In this document: in pieces, positions 1 to 5,701 of the stretch
How the letters are laid out: every line of letters starts with the position of its first letter
Numbering within the stretch: position 1 is the stretch's first letter
NCBI GenBank assembly: GCA_020200195.1
Contig: JAIVJE010000165.1
Location: 1-8,248, forward strand
From: Acidobacteriota bacterium
GTDB lineage: Bacteria > Acidobacteriota > Vicinamibacteria > Vicinamibacterales > 2-12-FULL-66-21
Length of the DNA stretch: 8,248 nucleotides
Reading direction: 5' to 3'
The notes under the pieces: generated by a model
Databases searched by the model: none
Seen by the model: only the letters and a program-made list of their open reading frames with translations
What the model was told of the DNA's origin: nothing
Made by a program: the position numbers and the translations under genes

Positions 1-996
1 GGCGCCATGCGGGGCGGAGTGAAAGCTCATCGGATGTTCCTTGCCAACGACGATGTAACTGCGAGTGCCCATCGAGCCGGGAATCATCGCCCAATTGCTT
101 CGGCGCGCCTCAATGGCCCCCTTACGGGTGACCCAGACGCGGCTGCCGAAATGCTGCTCTTCCTGCGTGAAGTTGTGATGCGAATTGATGCGCTGCAGCT
201 CCAGCGTCGGCGGGTTGTTGTGCTCGCCGTACACCGCGCGCCTCACCTCCGTCAGCACGCGGTCCATCATCTCGTTGCGATTGTGCAGCGCGAACTGTTG
301 CGCCCAGTTCAAGTCGCGGAGATAAGCGGCAAACGCGGGATGGTCCTCTGGCAGATACGCGAGGTCGCGGTCGGGAAGGCGCACGCCCATCGACGCGCAG
401 AGCTGTTGCGCCACCTTGATGTAGTGGCTGCCAATCTTGTTGCCCACGCCGCGAGACCCTGAGTGCAACGTGACCCAGACGGCTCCGTCGCCATCCTCGG
501 CGAGCTCGATGAAGTGGTTGCCACCACCCAGGGTTCCCAGGGCAAGGCGCCAGTTCTTGTCGTATTGGTCGGGCGTTGCGCGGCTCTCTTTGGCCAGGAC
601 CTCGAGTAGGTGAACGCGTTCGGCGGCAGTCGCGGTGACCTTTGCGTTGTTCTTGCCGGCGCTCATGGGGATACGCCGTTCGATGCCGGCGCGGACAGCC
701 GGAGGCGCGGCAATATCAGCGCGCTTGAGGGGCGTCCGAACAGCGATCATGCCGCAGCCGATGTCAACGCCTACGGCTGCGGGGATCACGGCGCCTTGGG
801 TTGCAAGGACGGTCCCGACCGTCGCGCCCTTTCCGTAATGGCAGTCGGGCATGACAGCGACGTGCTTGAACACGAATGGCATCGAAGCCGTGTTGAGGAT
901 CTGCTGCTGCGCCGCAGGCTCGATCGTGTTCCACGGCAGGAAGACCACTGCCTTGTCGTTGACCGTTTCCACGGTATTGAAAGCTATCGTCGTCAC
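1..996 (-). CDS. rtcB: RtcB-type RNA-splicing ligase (3' end beyond window)
   Basis: This gene joins RNA 2',3'-cyclic phosphate (or 3'-phosphate) ends to 5'-OH ends, using GTP and Mn2+, in RNA repair or tRNA splicing. The frame is open from base 1 to a GTG at 996, giving 332 codons without a stop. Visible landmarks are MPDCHYGKGATVGT at residue 49 onward, GVDIGCGM with the metal-binding Cys at about 81, GGGNHF with His about 161, LHSGSRG with His about 178, INSHHN with His 273-274, and APHGA with the His that becomes GMP-linked at about 330, right at the window edge. All known metal and GMP ligands are therefore present. I chose GTG 996 because an in-frame TGA lies 12 bases upstream and the N-terminus then matches family length; no clear Shine-Dalgarno precedes it. 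About 60-70 C-terminal residues should lie outside. The family identification is very secure; the start is less so. Confidence 0.95.
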   Translation of the reverse strand, partial: MTTIAFNTVETVNDKAVVFLPWNTIEPAAQQQILNTASMPFVFKHVAVMPDCHYGKGATVGTVLATQGAVIPAAVGVDIGCGMIAVRTPLKRADIAAPPAVRAGIERRIPMSAGKNNAKVTATAAERVHLLEVLAKESRATPDQYDKNWRLALGTLGGGNHFIELAEDGDGAVWVTLHSGSRGVGNKIGSHYIKVAQQLCASMGVRLPDRDLAYLPEDHPAFAAYLRDLNWAQQFALHNRNEMMDRVLTEVRRAVYGEHNNPPTLELQRINSHHNFTQEEQHFGSRVWVTRKGAIEARRSNWAMIPGSMGTRSYIVVGKEHPMSFHSAPHGA

Positions 997-1090
997 GCAG
1001 GTGGGTCAAGGGACATTCGACGCGCCGAGACCTGTGGTTCCGCGTCGGTCTGTTTGCCCGACTTTGTGCGTTCTCTTGGGCCCGTGAACG

Positions 1091-1151
1091 GATCGCTGAG
1101 GCGGGACAGGAACGCGGCGCGCCGCGTCATGATGGATAACGCTCAGCGATC
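1091..1151. repeat. Inverted repeat enclosing a 14-bp perfect palindrome
   Basis: GATCGCTGAG at 1091-1100 is the exact reverse complement of CTCAGCGATC at 1142-1151. Nearly centred between them is the perfect palindrome CGCGGCGCGCCGCG at 1113-1126. Together they could form a cruciform, or a long hairpin in RNA. The structure lies in the gap between the alkB-like stop (1228) and the rtcB start (996), both read leftwards. It has no U-run, so it is not a standard intrinsic terminator. It could end or attenuate the alkB-like transcript, bind a dimeric regulator ahead of rtcB, or be chance in G+C-rich DNA. I see no gene in the rest of 997-1227. Confidence 0.5.
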
Positions 1152-1227
1152 GCAGCGCCGAGCGTCGCCATGCGCTGAGCGGCAATCCCGGAGCGCTGCA
1201 CACGGTCATTGTCCCACCTGAGAGAAG

Positions 1228-1872
1228 CTACCGGGCGAAGGTGCGCTCGTCGCCGGCTTTCGGTGGCTGGCGCTCCGCCTTCACGCGAAACGCGAGACTG
1301 ATGCGCTCGCCCACGGCCGCGCGTGTCTTGGGGACGCCGTGCGTGTAGTGAATCTGCGTCTCGTAGCCCATGACAAGAAGGCTGCCGGGTTCCAAATCGA
1401 CATGCATGGAACGGCGGGGTGCGGCCTTCGCGCGGATGGTCATCCGCCGCGTCGCGCCCAGTGAAAGAAGGGCGATGGGGAACCCTTCGCAAATGTCATA
1501 CAGGTGGTCGTTGTGCGGCGCCACGCTGTCGCGGCCGTCACGGTATAAGTTGAGCCCCACGCTGTTGAACGGCACGCCGAGATGGGCGACGACGCGCCTC
1601 GCCGCTTCCCGAATCTCCGCCGGCGTCGCGCCGGATGCGGGATCGAGGCGGAAGTGGCCGAGCAGCCGCGGCACATCGACCTCGCGGTCGTACATTTCGC
1701 GCCGCTCAGATCGCCACGTCACCCCGCTGTGTAGCTCTGTGAACCAGGTCTGCGCGGTTTCCGCATCGACGAACTCAGGAGTGTACGTGATTCGGCCGCG
1801 CTCGTCGTCCGCGAGAGTGCCTTGGCACGAATCGAATAGCTTGAGCTGCGACACCTGTTTCCAGTTTCGCAT
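1228..1872 (-). CDS. AlkB-family 2-oxoglutarate/Fe(II) dioxygenase
   Basis: This is predicted to be an oxidative demethylase of alkylated bases in DNA or RNA, using 2-oxoglutarate, O2 and Fe(II). Numbering from Met at 1872 (214 aa), the sequence shows NLYRDGRDSVAPHND with the iron ligands His120 and Asp122, GSLLVMGYET, the third iron ligand His178 in HYTHGVPKT, and ERISLAFR with Arg190 and Arg196 for 2-oxoglutarate. The His-to-Arg spacings of 12 and 18 equal those of human ALKBH2, whose NLY and GSLLVM stretches it also resembles. The full catalytic set is present and the length suits a single-domain AlkB protein. An in-frame ATG at 1932 would add 20 residues unlike the family, so I prefer 1872, where QLKLFDS sits near the N-terminus as in relatives. 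Neither start has a clear Shine-Dalgarno. It reads in the same direction as rtcB, 231 bp apart. The substrate (DNA, RNA or other) cannot be settled from sequence. Confidence 0.9.
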   Translation of the reverse strand: MRNWKQVSQLKLFDSCQGTLADDERGRITYTPEFVDAETAQTWFTELHSGVTWRSERREMYDREVDVPRLLGHFRLDPASGATPAEIREAARRVVAHLGVPFNSVGLNLYRDGRDSVAPHNDHLYDICEGFPIALLSLGATRRMTIRAKAAPRRSMHVDLEPGSLLVMGYETQIHYTHGVPKTRAAVGERISLAFRVKAERQPPKAGDERTFAR

Positions 1873-2207
1873 CCGTGACGAATCGAGTCTATGACCGAAC
1901 CGCGTGCAGGCCGACGCCTCGATGCTGCCCATCCGGGAGCCGGCGCGTCGCGTCGAGTACCGGCCCCCCTGCGCCCAACGTCCCCGCCGGCGGAAATGGT
2001 AACGTGTGGCTTCGACAGCGGCCGGTGCCGTCGCGGCTCACGGTTAGATCGCTCTCAGTTTTAGGGCCGGCGCCGACTTTCTTCAATCCCTATGTCGATC
2101 ACGTGCCTCGTCGCAGGGTCGGGGGCGCAGCACCGACGGTAGCTCATTGTGCTCGCGGGCTTCGCGCTGGGATACTTCAGTGGGAGCCCGTCATCGACAT
2201 CAACGGC
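1873..2207. other. Divergent intergenic region
   Basis: This 335-bp stretch separates the leftward alkB-like gene from the rightward PHP gene, so promoters for both must lie here or inside the alternative alkB start (1932). I see no confident -35/-10 pair, no RNA gene and no clear repeat. The PHP reading frame happens to stay open back to 1875, but the translated stretch upstream of about 2190 is Arg/Pro-rich and unlike any family, so I regard it as non-coding. Confidence 0.5.
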
Positions 2208-3272
2208 ATGGTCAGCGCGGCGCTTCGCGACTTCGCCTGGGTCCAGAGCTCGACCCAGAGCCGCTGGGGCTACAAGCGCGCGGCCGCGGCGGTGCGACAA
2301 CTCGAACGTCCGCTGCCCGATGTGCTCGACGCCGGCATCCTGCCGCGCATTCACGGCATCGGTCCGGCGTCGACGCGCATCATCCTCGAAGTTCTCGAGC
2401 ACGGCTTTTCTCCCACCGTCGAGCACGCGATTGCCGCGAGCGGACAGCAGCACGAAATCGCCCGGCGTCGTGCCCTCCGCACCGGCTTCCTGAGCCGCGC
2501 CGAGGTCGTCCGGATCATCGCCATCGATGTCCCCAGTATGGTCAATGTCGAGGACTATCGCGGCGACTGCCAGATGCATTCAGTGTGGAGCGATGGGCTC
2601 GAGACGATTGCCCAAATGGCCGAGGGCGCAATGGCGCGCGGCTGGAACCGAATCGCGATGACGGATCACTCGAAAGGGCTAGCTATCGCCGGAGGCATGT
2701 CGATCGAGACGATGCGACGCCAGCATGACGAGATCAACGCCCTCAACCACACCTTCGAGGGACGATTTCGGGTGTTGAAGGGCGTCGAGGCCAATATCTT
2801 CACCGATGGCACGCTGGACTTGAAAGGTGAGGAACTGGCGGGCGTCGAGATGCTGCTGGCAGCTCCCCATTCGAAGCTTCGCCTCCTCGACGATCAGACC
2901 GATCGCATGCTCGCCGCGGTCCGCACCCCTGGCGTGCACGTGCTCGCCCATCCGCGCGGTCGCATGTCCGACTCGCGGCCGGGCATCACGGCGGACTGGG
3001 ACCGCGTGTTCGAGGAAGCGGCGGCGCGCGGCGTCGCGATCGAGATCGACGGTGATCCCGCTCGCCAGGATCTCGATTATCAGCTCGCCGATCGCGCCCG
3101 TGAAGGAGGCTGCCTGTTCGCGCTCGACAGCGACGCCCACGACACTCAGGCATTCATCTATACCGACACGGCGATCGCGCACGCGCGACTCGCTGGCATC
3201 CCCGCTTCGCGGGTGATTAATTGCTGGGATCTGCCACGGTTGCTCGGCTGGCTGGATGATCACCGGGGGTAA
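2208..3272 (+). CDS. PolX-like helix-hairpin-helix + PHP-domain protein lacking the polymerase domain
   Basis: The protein has 354 aa from ATG 2208. Residues about 1-75 resemble the PolX N-terminal helix-hairpin-helix region, with the RWGYKRAAAAV helix and IHGIGPASTRIILEVL around the GIG at 50-52. The nucleotidyltransferase domain that normally follows is absent. A linker leads into a PHP metallo-phosphoesterase domain at about 117-345. Its motifs are GDCQMHSVWSDG (Gln122, His124), MTDHSKGL (Asp153, His154), KGVEANI (Glu194), AAPHS (His221), LAHPRGR (His248) and DSDAH (Asp309, His311). The first His of motif I is Gln here; the other metal ligands are intact. Family knowledge suggests a Mn2+-dependent nuclease or phosphoesterase in DNA repair, such as the 3'-5' exonuclease or 3'-phosphatase activity of PolX. 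Dedicated DNA binding through the hairpin is an inference. No clear Shine-Dalgarno precedes ATG 2208, so the exact start is uncertain. Confidence 0.85.
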   Translation: MVSAALRDFAWVQSSTQSRWGYKRAAAAVRQLERPLPDVLDAGILPRIHGIGPASTRIILEVLEHGFSPTVEHAIAASGQQHEIARRRALRTGFLSRAEVVRIIAIDVPSMVNVEDYRGDCQMHSVWSDGLETIAQMAEGAMARGWNRIAMTDHSKGLAIAGGMSIETMRRQHDEINALNHTFEGRFRVLKGVEANIFTDGTLDLKGEELAGVEMLLAAPHSKLRLLDDQTDRMLAAVRTPGVHVLAHPRGRMSDSRPGITADWDRVFEEAAARGVAIEIDGDPARQDLDYQLADRAREGGCLFALDSDAHDTQAFIYTDTAIAHARLAGIPASRVINCWDLPRLLGWLDDHRG

Positions 3273-3518
3273 GGCGGCGAGAGAGATGCTTGACCGATCT
3301 TCAGGTTAGCGAACTGGCCACGGGCGCTCCGGTTGTTTTTAACGTTCACGGTAGAACGAGCGTTTCCCTCTATGAATTGTGTGCCGGTGGGGACCACCGT
3401 TCAGCAGATGAGGCTGGCGCGGCCGGGTTTGCTGCGATCAAAGGATCCGCCCCGCTTGATGGATCGCCGTGTTTAAATGGCCGAGTGTGAAGCCTGTGAG
3501 ACTCACGCGGGAGGTGCG
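3273..3518. other. Intergenic region before the sulfur transport unit
   Basis: I see no convincing gene in these 246 bp. A TTG-initiated 66-codon frame (3290-3490) has no Shine-Dalgarno and no family I recognise. The promoter of the YeeE-like pair should lie here, but I cannot pick a reliable -35/-10 pair. Confidence 0.4.
3508..3515 (+). promoter_or_regulatory. Shine-Dalgarno that fixes the start of the first YeeE-like gene
   Basis: The purine-rich CGGGAGGT lies a few bases before ATG 3519. It settles the start at 3519 rather than the in-frame ATG at 3477, which has no comparable site. Confidence 0.7.
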
Positions 3519-3815
3519 ATGTCTAATCCTCTGACGATGAAGTCGTGGTCACCATATGTGGTCGGCGTGGGTATCGGCATGCTGAGCTGGTTCGCGTTCG
3601 CCTCTGCCAACAAGCACCTCGCAATCACGCTGCAGTTCGAGCATGTGGCCGCGCTGACCGAGAGGGCCGCTATGCCAGACGCCGCGCGGCGGAACCCGTA
3701 TTATGCGGTCAGGGCGGCGGAGGGTAAGTCGCCCAAGGTGAGCTGGGACGCGTTCGCGACGGCGATCTCCGCAGCGTTCCTGATGTACGGGACCGAAGGA
3801 CGACAGTATGTTTGA
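3519..3815 (+). CDS. YeeE/YedE-type sulfur transport protein, first subunit, apparently missing its core
   Basis: The protein has 98 aa, starting at an ATG with a good Shine-Dalgarno. Residues 10-75 (WSPYVVGVGIGMLSWFAF, then a soluble stretch ending EGKSPKVSWD) look like the front of the first-half protein of two-gene YeeE/YedE transporters. Residues 78-98 (AFATAISAAFLMYGTEGRQYV) look like the very end of the same protein. From family knowledge the first half is close to 190-200 aa. Between these two parts it carries several membrane helices and a Cys-Thr-Ser-Gly-type motif that handles thiosulfate-like substrate. That whole block is absent, joined in frame near 3747-3752. The stop overlaps the next gene's ATG by 8 bases, so translational coupling survives. 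With one or two membrane segments left, transport function is doubtful. It could be an in-frame deletion in the genome, an assembly collapse, or a genuinely short variant. Confidence 0.65.
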   Translation: MSNPLTMKSWSPYVVGVGIGMLSWFAFASANKHLAITLQFEHVAALTERAAMPDAARRNPYYAVRAAEGKSPKVSWDAFATAISAAFLMYGTEGRQYV

Positions 3816-4428
3816 GTCACCAGACACACTCGCGTTAGGCCTTATCACGGGCGTGGCTTTCGGGTTCCTCCTCCAGAAAGGCGGCGTCGCCAACTATCAG
3901 ACGATTCTCGGTCAGCTCCTCTTGCGGAACTGGACCGTTGTGAAGATCATGGGTACCGCTATCGCTGTCGGCGCCGTGGGTGTGTACGCTCTCGTCGGTG
4001 GCGGTGCAGCGACGCTCGACATCTGGTCCTTTCAGATCGGCGGTGTCATCGTTGGCGCGCTACTCTTTGGCGTAGGGCTGGCGGTTTTCGGCTACTGTCC
4101 TGGCACATCTGTCACGGCGTCCGGCCAAGGCAGTCGTGACGCGATGATGGGAGTCGCCGGGATGGCAGTTGGCGCCGGGGTGTTCGTTGCCGCGTACCCG
4201 TCTCTGGAGCCAGTGATCAACGGCTTCGGCGACGTCGGGAAAATTACGCTTGTGGAACTGCTCGGAGTCTCCCCGTGGACAGTCATTCTCGCCCTCGTCG
4301 TCATGGTCACGGTCGCACTATGGCTCGTCGAACGGCACGAAGGCAGCGGAACGCGCCCGCCACCGGCGCACGGTGAAACGGCACTTAAGCCGCGACCCGC
4401 CGCACCGGCGAGGGAGCGATCGGCATAA
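3808..4428 (+). CDS. YeeE/YedE-type sulfur transport protein, second subunit
   Basis: This 206-aa inner-membrane protein belongs to the YeeE/YedE (DUF395/DUF6691-like) group, which moves thiosulfate or related sulfur compounds into the cell. Hydrophobic segments lie at about 7-24, 44-65, 76-96, 111-131 and 150-174. The key motif is GYCPGTSVTASGQGSRDA at 95-112, in which Cys97 matches the conserved substrate-relaying cysteine of the family. The tail from about 176 is polar, Pro/Arg-rich and probably cytoplasmic. The ATG lies inside the end of the preceding gene (8-base overlap), which marks a translationally coupled pair. A hairpin terminator follows 17 bp after the stop. This half looks complete, while its partner appears to lack the central core, so the pair may not work as a transporter. 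No rhodanese or sulfur-oxidation gene is in view, so the exact substrate is open. Confidence 0.82.
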   Translation: MFESPDTLALGLITGVAFGFLLQKGGVANYQTILGQLLLRNWTVVKIMGTAIAVGAVGVYALVGGGAATLDIWSFQIGGVIVGALLFGVGLAVFGYCPGTSVTASGQGSRDAMMGVAGMAVGAGVFVAAYPSLEPVINGFGDVGKITLVELLGVSPWTVILALVVMVTVALWLVERHEGSGTRPPPAHGETALKPRPAAPARERSA

Positions 4429-4445
4429 AACCGTTGTAATGCGGC

Positions 4446-4480
4446 GCGGTCGCGGGCAGCCTGCGACCGCCTATTTTTTC
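4446..4480 (+). terminator. Rho-independent terminator of the sulfur transport unit
   Basis: The 8-bp perfect stem GCGGTCGC (4446-4453) / GCGACCGC (4463-4470), with a 9-base loop, is followed at once by CTATTTTTTC. The T-run 4474-4479 lies inside the 3' end of the convergent ferritin-like gene, where it is read as lysine codons on the other strand. Confidence 0.85.
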
Positions 4481-5034
4481 TTGCTGCTTCGACCCGATCT
4501 GCCTCGCGCCCGACGCGACGAGGGGGACGACTGCTCGTCGGGAGGATTCAGCAGCGCTTCGCGGTTCACGCGGGACTTGGCGATTTGCGTCAGTTTGTCA
4601 TTTGCCGCCTTTTCCTCCTCAAGGGTCTGTCCAAGAAGTTCCTTGGCCTTGTCTTCGCCAAGTAGTTCCGCGAAGTACGCGAGTGTGCCGTACGACGCGA
4701 TCTCGTAGTGTTCGACCTTCTGGGCGCCAGCGATGAGGGCGGCGTCGAGCACCGCCCCATCGAGCTCCTCCATCGCACGCTTGCCTTCTTCGACGATACC
4801 GCGGATTCCCTCACAACTCTTCCCCCGTGCCGTTTCCCCGAGCGTACGGAAGACTTGCTCGAGGCGGGTCACCTGCTTCTCAGTCTCGGCCAGGTGGTTC
4901 TTGAACGCGACCTGCAATTCATCGGCGCCAGCGGCTTTTGCCATCTTCGGAAGCGCGCGCGTCAATTGTTTTTCGCCATCGTACATGTCGCGCACTTCTT
5001 CCACAAACAGCTCCCGCAAAGTTTTCGCAGCCAT
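4471..5034 (-). CDS. YciE/YciF-type ferritin-like stress protein (DUF892)
   Basis: The protein has 187 aa from ATG 5034, preceded by a strong AAAGGAGGG Shine-Dalgarno. That rules out the upstream in-frame start at 5082. It matches the DUF892 four-helix-bundle family, related to ferritins and rubrerythrins and induced by osmotic or oxidative stress in enterobacteria. LRELFVEEVRDMYDGEKQL opens helix 1 with Glu21. HLAETEKQ supplies His47 and Glu50, VEHYEIASYGTL supplies Glu108, His109 and Glu111, and LEEEKAANDKL supplies Glu139-141. These are the expected positions for a di-iron site, although iron binding is poorly characterised in the family. After about residue 163 comes a disordered basic tail rich in Ser, Arg and Lys ending KKK, which may bind nucleic acid (inference). 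It faces the sulfur transport unit tail to tail and starts 17 bp after the propeller stub, probably co-transcribed with it. Confidence 0.9.
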   Translation of the reverse strand: MAAKTLRELFVEEVRDMYDGEKQLTRALPKMAKAAGADELQVAFKNHLAETEKQVTRLEQVFRTLGETARGKSCEGIRGIVEEGKRAMEELDGAVLDAALIAGAQKVEHYEIASYGTLAYFAELLGEDKAKELLGQTLEEEKAANDKLTQIAKSRVNREALLNPPDEQSSPSSRRARGRSGRSSKKK

Positions 5035-5037
5035 CAA

Positions 5038-5046
5038 CCCTCCTTT
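5038..5046 (-). promoter_or_regulatory. Strong Shine-Dalgarno of the ferritin-like gene
   Basis: On the minus strand AAAGGAGGG lies four bases before ATG 5034. It decides between the starts at 5034 and 5082. Confidence 0.8.
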
Positions 5047-5051
5047 GACGA

Positions 5052-5309
5052 TTACGTTCGTCGCATGCGTCGCCAGCCCCATACTGCCAGTGCGATGAGC
5101 AGAATGAGACCGCCAATGAGCAGAGCAAGTGTATTCCGGGCCATCGCATACGTTTCGGGAACGTTCGGCACCATCGGCTTCTGCTGATCTTCATCAAGGC
5201 CGACGCTCGCGACGACCACTGGACCCGACGGTCGAAGTGCCTGCTGTGCCGCACCCCAGTCGACAACATAGAGACTCGCGTCTGGTCCAAACAGCACCGG
5301 CCACTGACA
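5052..5309 (-). pseudogene. C-terminal stub of a membrane-anchored propeller-like protein
   Basis: The last 85 or so codons of a minus-strand frame read like a real protein end. CQWPVLFGPDASLYVVDWG resembles a blade of NHL or PQQ-dependent sugar-dehydrogenase beta-propellers. A Pro/Val-rich linker follows, then a C-terminal hydrophobic helix (ALLIGGLILLIALAVWGW) and basic RRMRRT, a typical C-terminal membrane anchor. The frame stays open back to 5642, but that upstream part is the antisense of the excisionase-like gene and looks like nothing, so no proper N-terminus exists here. The likely explanation is that the front of a longer exported protein was lost when the mobile element or a deletion arrived; the breakpoint is somewhere in 5300-5335. 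A free-standing short membrane peptide starting at one of the internal ATGs (for example in ETYAMARNTLALL) is possible, but has no Shine-Dalgarno. The propeller assignment rests on a short motif. Confidence 0.5.
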
Positions 5310-5331
5310 GGCCGCCTGCGCGGGTACGGCG

Positions 5332-5676
5332 ATGGCTGTTGAACACGCCGCCGAGCCCATCGACCTCGCGGCACTGGTCGAGGATCCTGCCCGGGTGGCG
5401 GCCGTCCCACCTGCCCGGATCCCGGCCCTGTTGTCACAACTGAGCGCGTTGCAGGGCGCAATGGCCGCACGCCTCATCTCCGCCGATCGTGACGAGCCCG
5501 TATCGAGCGAGGACACGCTGCTCACGGTCGACGAAGCCGCCGAGCGACTCGGCGTGTCAACGGACTGGCTGTTCCGGCGATCGCGAACGCTTCCGTTCGT
5601 CGTTCGTCTCGGCCGCCATCTCCGGTTCAGCAACCGCGGCATCGACCGCTACCTTCGCAACCGTACCGGTCGCTAA
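5332..5676 (+). CDS. Excisionase-like helix-turn-helix DNA-binding protein
   Basis: The protein has 114 aa. Residues 63-111 form a MerR-like/HTH_17 domain: LLTVDEAAERLGVSTDWLFR is the helix-turn-helix and PFVVRLGRHLRFSNRGIDRYL is the wing, as in Xis-type proteins and the DNA-binding subunits beside tyrosine integrases. The N-terminal 10-50 (DLAALVEDPARVAAVPPARI and following) is a short helical segment seen in homologues that pair with integrases, there probably for oligomerisation. It sits directly upstream of the integrase in the same direction, with 25 bp between, and would direct or promote excision. The ATG at 5332 has only a weak GGGTACGG upstream. The gene appears intact even though its partner is broken. 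The region upstream, where its promoter should be, is the propeller stub. Confidence 0.8.
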   Translation: MAVEHAAEPIDLAALVEDPARVAAVPPARIPALLSQLSALQGAMAARLISADRDEPVSSEDTLLTVDEAAERLGVSTDWLFRRSRTLPFVVRLGRHLRFSNRGIDRYLRNRTGR

Positions 5677-5690
5677 CGCCGCATCACAGG

Positions 5691-5697
5691 AAGGAGG
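5691..5697 (+). promoter_or_regulatory. Shine-Dalgarno of the integrase
   Basis: AAGGAGG lies four bases before ATG 5702 and fixes the start of the integrase reading frame. Confidence 0.75.
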
Positions 5698-5701
5698 AGC
5701 A

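Noticed and set aside
610..1221. 203-codon plus-strand frame opposite rtcB
   Set aside because: It is the antisense of a confidently identified gene in G+C-rich DNA, is Arg/His/Asp-rich and matches nothing.
1370..1894. 174-codon plus-strand frame opposite the AlkB-type gene
   Set aside because: It is a shadow of a gene with a full catalytic motif set on the other strand, with low-complexity Ser/Arg content and no Shine-Dalgarno.
1875..2207. In-frame upstream extension of the PHP gene
   Set aside because: The frame is open but the residues are Pro/Arg/Gly-rich and unlike the family; ATG 2208 gives a normal helix-hairpin-helix start.
3290..3490. 66-codon TTG-started frame
   Set aside because: It has no Shine-Dalgarno and no recognisable motif, and ends just before a gene with a clear start; kept only as a remark in the intergenic entry.
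5310..5642. Front part of the long minus-strand frame 5052-5642
   Set aside because: It is the complement of the excisionase-like helix-turn-helix gene; only the C-terminal part after about 5310 looks like protein.
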